The notes under the pieces were generated by a model that was given only the letters and a program-made list of their open reading frames with translations, ran no database searches and had not been told where the DNA came from. A stretch of DNA of 47,832 nt from Verrucomicrobiota bacterium (GTDB lineage Bacteria; Verrucomicrobiota; Verrucomicrobiia; Chthoniobacterales; JAFAMB01), in assembly GCA_019239825.1 (NCBI GenBank), contig JAFAZK010000087.1:1-47832 (forward strand). The letters are read 5' to 3'. Position 1 is the first letter of the stretch. Each line of letters begins with the position of its first letter. Made by a program: the position numbers and the translations under genes. Shown here piece by piece: positions 26,611 through 34,900 of this stretch.

Positions 26611-27594
26611 ATGCTGAACATCGCGATAGCAGGCGCTGGCGCTCTCGGAAAACGTTGGGCTGAGGTAGTCGCTCGAAACAGTACCGGCGAAGCTCGGTTG
26701 AGGGCCGTAGTGGACCCGTTGATTGGCACAAACCTCGAGCCGGTCTGGTTACAAGAACAAACCAGCCTTTCCCGAGTCACAACCATCGAACAACTGGGCG
26801 ACGAAGATATTGACGCCGTGTTAGTCACTGCTTCTTCGCCTGCCCATGCAGCTGCGGTTCACCAAGCTCTACTCAACGGGTACCACGTTCTGGTCGAGAA
26901 GCCCTTCACCACGAACCTTACTGATGCTGAGTCCTTAGTGAACTTGGCTCGCGAGAAAAATCGCATCCTCATGGTGAACCAAAACTATCGGTTCTTCCCC
27001 GGTCCGCTGGCAGTGAAGAAGCTGGCGACCAGTGGTGAGTTCGGTTCGATTCGAGCAGTCGCAGGTCAGTTCTGGTGTGATTGGCCGGGTAAACCTTATC
27101 AACATGCCATGCTCCACCCCATGAGCCTGGAAATGGCCGTCCATCATTTTGATTTAGTTCGTTTCATGCTCGGAGCTGAAGCGGTTTCTGGTTTGGTCCA
27201 TGAATGGAACCCTCGCCGAAGTCCGTATCAGATGGGCGGGGCACTCGAGGCCTTATTTATATTGGATAGTAACGGGACTCGTTTTCCATTCACCTATACC
27301 GGCAGCTTGGTCACTACCGCGCCTGCTGTTCCTTGGGCAGGTTTCTGGCGATTTGAGTTCGATGAGGCGTCCCTTTTCGCGGACGGATTTGAGGCAGACT
27401 ACGCGTTCTATCTTTCGAGTGCCAATGGTCGAGTGAAGATCGGTGAGTTCGGTGACCCAGCCATGGGTTTTGACCAGAGTTTCCGGCACTTTCTCGACTG
27501 CATCCTAAATACCACCGAGCCCATCTCCTCGGGGAGCAATAACCTGAACACACTCCGCATGGCGCTGAATTTCTTCCAATCGATAGATAGATGA
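26611..27594 (+). CDS. Gfo/Idh/MocA-family oxidoreductase
   Basis: 327 residues. It has a Rossmann opening (IAIAGAGALGKRWAEVV), the VEKPFTTNLTDAE motif near residue 94, then MVNQNYRFFPGP, MAVHHFDLVRFMLG and RSPYQMGG. The last three are shared with the oxidoreductase at 40955 (MVSQNYRFF, MAVHHFDLMRMVLG, GSPYQM), so the two are close paralogues within this large family. The HHFD segment is the likely catalytic region. It lies 7 bases before a cupin gene, probably as a two-gene operon, and downstream of the CUT1 importer. The sugar or polyol substrate is not known. Confidence 0.9.
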   Translation: MLNIAIAGAGALGKRWAEVVARNSTGEARLRAVVDPLIGTNLEPVWLQEQTSLSRVTTIEQLGDEDIDAVLVTASSPAHAAAVHQALLNGYHVLVEKPFTTNLTDAESLVNLAREKNRILMVNQNYRFFPGPLAVKKLATSGEFGSIRAVAGQFWCDWPGKPYQHAMLHPMSLEMAVHHFDLVRFMLGAEAVSGLVHEWNPRRSPYQMGGALEALFILDSNGTRFPFTYTGSLVTTAPAVPWAGFWRFEFDEASLFADGFEADYAFYLSSANGRVKIGEFGDPAMGFDQSFRHFLDCILNTTEPISSGSNNLNTLRMALNFFQSIDR

Positions 27595-27601
27595 TCTCCC
27601 T

Positions 27602-27997
27602 ATGCCGAAAACGAATCCCCAAGAAGCTAAGTTCCCGACCTGGAGCGAAATCTCAAAGTACGGGATCAATACCCTTAACGTCGGCGACACGGTCAAACTG
27701 CATTTTCACGATGCCCATGAATATTGGGTGATTGTGGAAGGTAGAGGCATCGCCACCAGCGAAGGTTTGGAGTACGAGCTAGGTCCCGGTGATATGCTCC
27801 AAACTAAAGCGGGTGACGAACATTCACTGGTCGTAACGGAGAGGATGATAGCGGTCTATCTATATGGGGTCATGCCTCCCGACGGTCGATTTGGGTATCT
27901 TTATAAAGGGATCGATCCGACTTTCGAGGAGTGGCAAAAGGGCCATAAGGAAACGCCGCTGCCACCAGGCGTCGACCGAGTCGAGAAAGCTCCGTAG
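27602..27997 (+). CDS. Small cupin-domain protein
   Basis: 131 residues. Cupin motif 1 is LHFHDAHEYWVIVEGRG (HxH and Glu) and motif 2 is GDMLQTKAGDEHSL, giving the usual metal-binding set. It begins 7 bases after the oxidoreductase stop codon. Probable role: binding or isomerising the sugar handled by that enzyme; not testable from sequence. Its last codons (Ala-Pro-stop) are part of a GCTCCGTAGGAGC palindromic element, so the stop codon itself lies within a dispersed repeat. Confidence 0.85.
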   Translation: MPKTNPQEAKFPTWSEISKYGINTLNVGDTVKLHFHDAHEYWVIVEGRGIATSEGLEYELGPGDMLQTKAGDEHSLVVTERMIAVYLYGVMPPDGRFGYLYKGIDPTFEEWQKGHKETPLPPGVDRVEKAP

Positions 27998-28164
27998 GAG
28001 CAACATCTTTATAGCCGTCCCGGGCAAAATTCAGCGATGAGCTCCGTTAGGAGCGATATCTCAGCTTGGTGTCGCTGCAAAGGTGGTCTCCGAATATGCC
28101 GCTCCTGACGGAGCTCGGACGTGGGCTCGAACGCATCGCTATAAATATTTCGCTCCTACGGAGC
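27989..28164. repeat. Cluster of four GCTCC-GTA-GGAGC palindromic elements
   Basis: Copies at 27989-28001 (GCTCCGTAGGAGC), 28041-28054 (GCTCCGTTAGGAGC), 28101-28114 (GCTCCTGACGGAGC) and 28152-28164 (GCTCCTACGGAGC). The first two are in one orientation, the last two in the other. Outer copies also share a flank resembling ATATTTATAGC. The arrangement is a nested inverted set of about 175 bp between convergent genes. The first copy overlaps the cupin stop codon. Diverged copies occur at 16881 and 16930. Confidence 0.8.
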
Positions 28165-28234
28165 TGGAATGGAGGAGCATGGAGCGTTGGTTTCCACTGC
28201 TCCACTGCCCCAACGCTCCATTACCCCTGGGTGT

Positions 28235-29365
28235 TTAGTGGTAAGTCTCCAATTCAGCTTTCATTAAAAAGGCTTCATACGGCCCGAACATCGACATCAC
28301 GAAATAAAGCGATTTCCCTGAATCTTTAAGAAACGATGGGGTCATGAAAGCGCCGTATAGCGCGGGGAACTGTTGTGCGGTGGCCAAGGCAATGGGCACA
28401 CTCCAGGGTCCCCAGGGGTTCTCTGCTTCCCGGAGCTCGATCTGAGTCGTGTCTTCATTAAGATAAGTAAAGAGCCAGCGCTTAATCCACGGATCCCACA
28501 AGATCGATCCTTCTCCGATGGGTGCCGGAATGATCTCGGAGGCCGCTGAACGATTCGGGGTCCAACAGTGGTCCCGGTCCTGTCCTGCCACATAATATTG
28601 CCAAGCGCTGGGGTCGAGCACGCTCTGTTTAGGGACACGACCGAGCTTCGCATCTCCGAAGCGGCCGCAGGGTGTCCCAATGGCGTAAACATACACGCCG
28701 AAATCGTTGCCTGATCCATTCTGGTCAGTGAGCGCTAACATGTTGAAATTGGAGGTACTATCGCCAAATTGCAGCGCTGCCGGCGTCCAGGTCTTGCCCA
28801 TGTCATCCGAGTAAAGGAACTGCGAATAATTGCAGTCCCACACGCCGCCCTGAGCGGCAAAGCCGTGGACCGACATATAATGTAGATAGATCCGCCCACC
28901 CACGGTTACCATCGAGGTTGGGATTTTGGTTTGTTCTCCATTCGTCCCGGTGAAAGGCGGTTGATGAGCGCCTTCGATGATCGCTTTGGCGGTGCCGTCC
29001 GGATTAGTCAGCCAATCGGTCAACTCAACGCCGTTTGTCGGGTTATGGTTCGCAGTGGCGCCGAGCGTGTTAGAACGCCAATTCGGTCCGCCGGGTCCGG
29101 AACAAGGATACCCGAAGGTATCGCCAAAGGCGAAAAAAATGCGACCATCGGCTTCCGTCATGATCCCTAAATCGGTCCCGCAAATATCGAGCTGCTTCAT
29201 GAGGGTGGGGACCTTAGAGTTAGGACCAGTGATCGGACAGACGATTTGAACGTTAACTTCCTTAACCATCGGCGTTTCGGGTTGCGCATGCGCAAATCCG
29301 CCGATAAACGCGCTTAAAAACGCGACCGAGTACTTCCGAAAGAGGGGGGTTCGTGTGAAGCACAT
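28235..29365 (-). CDS. Secreted DUF4185-like protein
   Basis: 376 residues. The N-terminus (RKYSVAFLSAFIGGFAHAQ) is a clear Sec signal peptide with an AxA site. The mature part contains LDICGTDLGIMTEADGRIFFAFGDTFG, with blade-like repeats such as GRIYLHYMSVHG, LYSDDMGKTWTP, ILWDPWIKRWLFTYLN and NPWGPWS. These match the DUF4185 / glycosidase-like five-bladed propeller style seen in secreted carbohydrate-active proteins. The SDDMGKTW segment is an Asp-box-like motif. No catalytic assignment is possible. It stands alone, convergent with the cupin gene across a repeat cluster. Confidence 0.75.
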   Translation of the reverse strand: MCFTRTPLFRKYSVAFLSAFIGGFAHAQPETPMVKEVNVQIVCPITGPNSKVPTLMKQLDICGTDLGIMTEADGRIFFAFGDTFGYPCSGPGGPNWRSNTLGATANHNPTNGVELTDWLTNPDGTAKAIIEGAHQPPFTGTNGEQTKIPTSMVTVGGRIYLHYMSVHGFAAQGGVWDCNYSQFLYSDDMGKTWTPAALQFGDSTSNFNMLALTDQNGSGNDFGVYVYAIGTPCGRFGDAKLGRVPKQSVLDPSAWQYYVAGQDRDHCWTPNRSAASEIIPAPIGEGSILWDPWIKRWLFTYLNEDTTQIELREAENPWGPWSVPIALATAQQFPALYGAFMTPSFLKDSGKSLYFVMSMFGPYEAFLMKAELETYH

Positions 29366-29556
29366 AGCCTATGTACGGCAACGAAGCACGGTCCGGATTT
29401 ATGGGAAGTGTAAAAGATGGAGGGTAGGGCCGGGGGAGGATTGGAGCGGTGGAGTGACGGAATTGTTTAAGTAGGAAATATCTTTTGCTGTCTCTCGTCA
29501 CTCCAGCACGAGGCATTTGCAGAAGGAGACAGCATTTCCTTTCCCCGGCAGGGCTT

Positions 29557-29844
29557 CTACTTTTCCTGCTTGATTACGACAGGCAATGTAAAGATTCCAT
29601 TTTGGCCCGGCGCAAACTTCCAATTCCTTTTGACAAATTCTGCAGCCGCCGCAGTAGCTCTTTGAGATCCCCTGACAGGCGTGACTTCGACGATGTGACC
29701 ATTCTTAACGATAACGCGAACGACCGCTGCGGGCTCATGATTAGGATTTTTCAAGTCGTTCGCAATTGCTGGCAGAATGTGACAACCAAGGAGTATTGCG
29801 ACCAGTATTGCTCGGAGGCGTTCAGTCTCTCTGGACGGGGACAT
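29557..29844 (-). CDS. Small exported protein resembling a TonB C-terminal domain
   Basis: 95 residues from the ATG at 29844; an in-frame ATG at 29886 would add 14 residues ahead of the signal peptide. Signal peptide: RLRAILVAILLGCHILPAIA. The rest, VVRVIVKNGHIVEVTPVRGS then AAAEFVKRNWKFAPGQNG and FTLPVVIKQ, follows the beta-alpha-beta pattern of TonB C-terminal domains (VxVxxxGxVxxxxVxxSSG...AxxAxxxWxFxP). There is no membrane anchor plus Pro-rich linker and no ExbB/ExbD or receptor nearby, so it is not a full energy transducer. A periplasmic stand-alone domain of unknown role. Confidence 0.65.
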   Translation of the reverse strand: MSPSRETERLRAILVAILLGCHILPAIANDLKNPNHEPAAVVRVIVKNGHIVEVTPVRGSQRATAAAAEFVKRNWKFAPGQNGIFTLPVVIKQEK

Positions 29845-30173
29845 GCGACCTTTATATAAATAGCCGCCTCGTGGCTCAAGCGCCACCCACTTGCAAACGG
29901 AATCCGCGCGCGCTAGTCGCCATCTTTCCCCCTATCACCTGCCGCCGATATGGCCAACGCTGACCGGCAGCAACCTCACTCTTGAATGACTCCAGAGCAT
30001 TGCTGATCTCGCTAAGCTCGACATCCGCCAGGGCGAACCTCCCGCAAAGGTCTGTCGCCCTGGCTCGTAATAGTTGACGCTAGAATTTGGCGCTATATAG
30101 GCCGGTCGCTAAGGCTTTTGACCGCGACCAGCCCAAGGTCGAGCCCAAGGCGCCTCTGAGATCTTCCTTCTCG

Positions 30174-31742
30174 TCAGAAGTGCGTGAAAAATGGAAGCCC
30201 TAAGGGAGCAAAAGATACACCGCGCAGGACCGTACCGCTTTCCGCGGTCCGCAGCACTTTAAATTTCTCGCTTGCCGCTTCGGTTGCGTTGGCAGCGGAG
30301 AGTTTATCGGTGATCACAACCAATTGATTTGGATCTGCGCCTTGGTCTCCTGAGCCGCTGACGGTCGAAGTCACGGCATAAATCGTAACCGTGCCGTTCC
30401 CATTCACCTTTCCCGTAATCTGTCGGAGGCCGTCTGGAGCAGGCGCCCAGTTCAGACCGGTTACTGGGTTGATCCCAGTCGGATAGCCTGGGACGGTGTA
30501 GGCCTGACCAAGGTTAAGTCCCGCTGTCAGAGTGTAAGCTAATTGCCACGCGTTACCGACCAGGACCCACTTCTGCAAACCTCCTGTGCCGGAAGCTGCG
30601 TCCGCCAAAGTGCCGTCCCCTTCATCAGCGACATAAAGGGTGCTTGGGTTTGCGAACCAAATTCCGAATGGATAATAGACTTTCCCGGTCGTGCTATTCG
30701 CGAGCGTTGTTGAAAATCCAGGCAAAATCGAAATCTTGGTTGTCGCCGCCGTCGCGAAAGTCGGCAACACTCCGGTCGTTCCAACTTGAAACACCGTGTT
30801 GATTCCATTGCCCCCACTTCCTTTGCTGACATAAAGCGTCCCGTTGAAGATGGCAATGCCACGGAAGTTGTCGTCTTTCCCGGAAGTATCTGCCGGGTAT
30901 CCGTATTGGGTCACCGAGTACCCGTATTGAAAGCCTTTCGATGCACCGACCGTCCCTTGCAATTGGCCAACAACGGTTGAATCGCTTCCACCAAAGATCT
31001 GGAGAATTTGGACTCCGGTGTTATCCACAATTTGCGGTAGACCTTTCACTGAGCCGTTCCCAGCATTGCCGGTCATATAGAAAGCCCCGTTCCATAAGAT
31101 TACGCCTCGGCCGTTGTTTCCGCTGTATGCGTTCACCGGTTGGCTCCACACATCACCAAAACCGTCAGCGATACCGATCGCACGCTGGTAAGTCGAAGGA
31201 ACCGGATTTGAGGAATCAAAATGGCCGGGAGTATTTGAATTGGACACATCCAACGTGTTGACCGGTGCAACATACCCCATGAATGTCAGCGCCAAATCTC
31301 CCTGAGAGAGATGTACACCCAGCTCGGATTTGGAGCTGAAGCTTGTTGTCATTAATTTGGTTGGTACCGGGAGACTGCCAAGGACTTCCCCGCGGTCCGT
31401 CAATTCGAGAAGAAAAATCGGCGAGATTATGCCGAAGCTCGAATCCACGGTTGCATTGTTGAATACTTCTGGAAAACCGCCGTCAGCGATCGCGACAACG
31501 CCGGTTGGAAGTATCGTTGTGCCCGGAACGATCAGGGACGGGTATCCGGCGTAAACCGACTCGGTTACGACGAGCTTCTCGCCGGGAAAACCGGGAAATC
31601 CGGAGGGCTTAGGCTCGGATTGAGCCGTTAATACCGGTGCCAAGAGTAGGATGCTTAGCGCGGCTGATCTCACAATGCGCGCAAGCCCGAAAGGAGGAAA
31701 CAATGCACATGAGCGAAATTCAATTAATCGATGAATTGACAT
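30174..31742 (-). CDS. Secreted protein, probable beta-propeller, function unknown
   Basis: 522 residues from the ATG at 31742 (an in-frame start at 31817 adds 25). A hydrophobic segment SAALSILLLAPVLTAQS marks a signal peptide. The mature chain is rich in Gly, Ser, Thr and Asn with recurring blade-like strings: GVVAIADGGFPEVFN, GVILWNGAFYMTGNAGNG, GIAIFNGTLYVSKGSGGNG, YPFGIWFANPSTLYVADEGDG, and ITGKVNGNGTVTIYAVTS. These suggest a six- or seven-bladed propeller of the NHL/SMP-30 kind. There is no enzyme motif. It is divergent from the giant histidine kinase. I do not recognise a named family. Confidence 0.65.
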   Translation of the reverse strand: MSIHRLIEFRSCALFPPFGLARIVRSAALSILLLAPVLTAQSEPKPSGFPGFPGEKLVVTESVYAGYPSLIVPGTTILPTGVVAIADGGFPEVFNNATVDSSFGIISPIFLLELTDRGEVLGSLPVPTKLMTTSFSSKSELGVHLSQGDLALTFMGYVAPVNTLDVSNSNTPGHFDSSNPVPSTYQRAIGIADGFGDVWSQPVNAYSGNNGRGVILWNGAFYMTGNAGNGSVKGLPQIVDNTGVQILQIFGGSDSTVVGQLQGTVGASKGFQYGYSVTQYGYPADTSGKDDNFRGIAIFNGTLYVSKGSGGNGINTVFQVGTTGVLPTFATAATTKISILPGFSTTLANSTTGKVYYPFGIWFANPSTLYVADEGDGTLADAASGTGGLQKWVLVGNAWQLAYTLTAGLNLGQAYTVPGYPTGINPVTGLNWAPAPDGLRQITGKVNGNGTVTIYAVTSTVSGSGDQGADPNQLVVITDKLSAANATEAASEKFKVLRTAESGTVLRGVSFAPLGLPFFTHF

Positions 31743-31931
31743 GTTGCGGAAATCACAACACAGCAATGTTACAGCCTTGTGTCGAAGCCCAGAAAAAGAA
31801 CTGGCGCAAGCCCGCACGGCTGCATGCCGTCCAGGAGCGGCATCTCGATTTGGTTACGAAGCCGACCAATCGTTTTTATTGGCCTAGCCTTTTACACGCT
31901 TAGTCACTAAAATCCGCGGGCTTGCGTAGCT

Positions 31932-31967
31932 GGTTGACCCAGCTTATTTGGTTGACCCAGCGTATTT
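31932..31967 (+). repeat. 18-bp direct tandem duplication in the kinase leader
   Basis: GGTTGACCCAGCTTATTT is followed at once by GGTTGACCCAGCGTATTT, one mismatch in 18. The pair ends 10 bases before the ATG of the hybrid kinase and reaches 46 bases upstream. This spacing suits a regulator-binding site over the promoter or leader, or a recent slippage. No other copy was noticed in the window. Confidence 0.75.
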
Positions 31968-31977
31968 CCCCACGTTC

Positions 31978-34900
31978 ATGAAGACATCTAACGGTTCCGT
32001 CCGGGTGCGCGCGACGGCCGAGCAGGACGGTGGTAAACCACGGTCCAAGCCAGGAGCTGACAGCGAACAAGCTCTCTTTTCCAATCGAGACCCGGATTCG
32101 CGTGCGTTGCTCAACGCATTAACCAAACTGAAATCGGGCGATTACTCGGTGCGGTTGCCGCTGCATTGGGGTGGTGCCGCCAGGAAAGTGGCGGACGCCT
32201 TCAATGAGATAGTGCTAACGGATCAGGCGACAGCCACCGAAGTGGCGCAACTCCGTCAGGCGGCGGTAGATACGAAAGCGCTCCTGGTTGCTTTAGACGC
32301 ATTCGAGGGCGGCGATTTTTCGGTCCGGTTGCCGTTAGACTGGGAAGGGACAGCCGGCAAGGTGGCAGATCGGTTTAACCGGGTAGTCGCATTGAACGAG
32401 CGCATGGCAAAGGAGCTTTCTCGGCTCCGGCATTTGGTGGGACGCGAAGGCCGGATCCATCAGCATGCGTCATTGGGTGAAGTCGGCGGAAAATGGGCGG
32501 AATCGGTAGATCTGATCAATGATCTCATCGCCGACTTGGTGCAGCCGACCAGTGAAATGGCGCGGGTGATCGGGAGCGTGGCGACCGGCGACCTCTCACA
32601 AACCATGTCGCTGGAGATCGATGGGCGTGCGCTCCAAGGCGAATTTCTGCGCACCGCCAGAACCGTGAACACGATGGTGAACCAGCTAAGCTCGTTCGCC
32701 TCGGAAGTAACGCGCGTCGCTCGAGAGGTCGGTACCGACGGCAAGCTCGGCGGTCAAGCCAATGTGCGCGGTGTGGCCGGCACCTGGAAGGATTTGACCG
32801 ATAACGTAAACCTGATGGCCAGCAACCTCACAAGCCAGGTGCGTAATATTGCGGCGGTAACCACGGCGGTGGCTAATGGCGATCTGGCGAAAAAGATCAC
32901 GGTCGATGTTAAAGGCGAATTCCTGGAACTCAAAGACACCATCAATACCATGGTGGACCAGCTTCGTTCGTTTGCGTCAGAGGTGACTAGGGTCGCGCGC
33001 GAGGTGGGTACGGAAGGGCGTCTAGGCGGTCAAGCGAAGGTTGAGGGTGTCTCCGGTACCTGGAAAGATTTGACCGATGGTGTGAATCTCATGGCCAGCA
33101 ATCTGACCGGCCAGATGCGGAACATTGCTGCCGTGACCACAGCGGTGGCTAATGGGGATTTGTCGAAGAAAATCACGGTCGACGTTCGGGGCGAGATCCT
33201 GGAGCTCAAGAACACCATCAACACCATGGTGGACCAGTTGAACTCGTTCGCGTCGGAAGTCACCCGGGTGGCGCGCGAGGTAGGTACAGAAGGGAAACTG
33301 GGAGGTCAAGCTTACGTGCACGGGGTCGCCGGTACTTGGAAGGACTTGACCGATAGTGTGAACTTCATGGCCGGCAACCTGACGGCACAGGTCCGCAATA
33401 TTGCTGAGGTAACCACGGCCGTAGCCAAGGGAGACCTGGCGAAGAAGATTACGGTCGACGTTAAAGGCGAAATTCTGGAGCTGAAAAACACCATCAACAC
33501 GATGGTAGACCAGCTCGGGTCATTCGCGTCGGAAGTGACTCGGGTGGCGCGTGAGGTTGGTACTGAAGGTAAACTTGGCGGACAAGCCAAGGTGGAAGGC
33601 GTGTCCGGTACCTGGAAGGATCTGACGGACAACGTAAACCTGATGGGGGGTAATCTTACTGCTCAGGTGCGCAACATTGCCGAGGTAACGACGGCGGTAG
33701 CGAAAGGTGATCTGTCGAAGAAAATCACGGTCCAGGTCCGAGGTGAGATTCTGGAACTGAAAGACACGATCAACACCATGGTGGACCAGCTCAGTTCGTT
33801 TGCCTCGGAAGTGACTCGAGTGGCACGCGAGGTCGGTACCGAAGGAAAACTGGGTGGTCAAGCCGACGTTCGCGGTGTGGCGGGCACTTGGAAAGATTTG
33901 ACCGACAGCGTGAACTCGATGGCGGGAAACCTGACCGCACAGGTGCGCAACATCGCGGAGGTCACTACCGCAGTCGCTAAGGGTGACCTTTCCAAGAAGA
34001 TCGCGGTCGATGTCAAAGGCGAAATTCTGGAGCTCAAGAACACCATTAACACGATGGTGGATCAATTGAGCTCGTTCGCGTCGGAAGTGACTCGAGTGGC
34101 GCGCGAGGTCGGTACCGAAGGTAAGCTGGGCGGTCAAGCCCAGGTCCGCGGTGTGGCGGGTACTTGGAAGGATCTCACAGACAATGTGAACTTCATGGCG
34201 AGCAACCTGACGGGGCAGGTGCGCAATATCGCGGAGGTGACCACAGCGGTGGCAAAAGGGGATTTGTCCCGGAAAATCACGGTCGATGTTCGCGGTGAAA
34301 TCCTGGAGCTGAAGAACACGATTAACACCATGGTGGATCAGCTCGGATCGTTTGCGTCCGAGGTGACCCGAGTGGCTCGTGAGGTCGGAAGTGAAGGCCG
34401 GCTGGGTGGCCAAGCCAATGTTCGCGGTGTATCCGGTACCTGGAAGGATCTGACCGATAGCGTGAACTTCATGGCGGGTAACCTGACAAACCAGGTCCGC
34501 AACATTGCGGCAGTAACGACCGCTGTGGCCACCGGCGACCTCTCCAAGAAGATCACGGTCGATGTGAAAGGCGAGATTCTGGAGTTGAAGAACACCATCA
34601 ACACTATGGTGGACCAACTGAATTCCTTCGCGTCGGAAGTGACGCGAGTGGCGCGTGAGGTAGGTACGGAAGGTAAACTGGGCGGCCAAGCGAAAGTGGA
34701 AGGCGTATCCGGTACCTGGCGGGATTTAACCGACAGCGTGAATTTCATGGCCAGCAACCTGACTAACCAGGTGCGCGGAATTGCCAAAGTAGTAACCGCG
34801 GTGGCGCAAGGCGATCTGAAGCGAAAGTTGTTAGTGGAAGCTAAGGGTGAGATTGCGGAGTTAGCAGATACTATCAACAACATGATCGATACGTTGGCTA

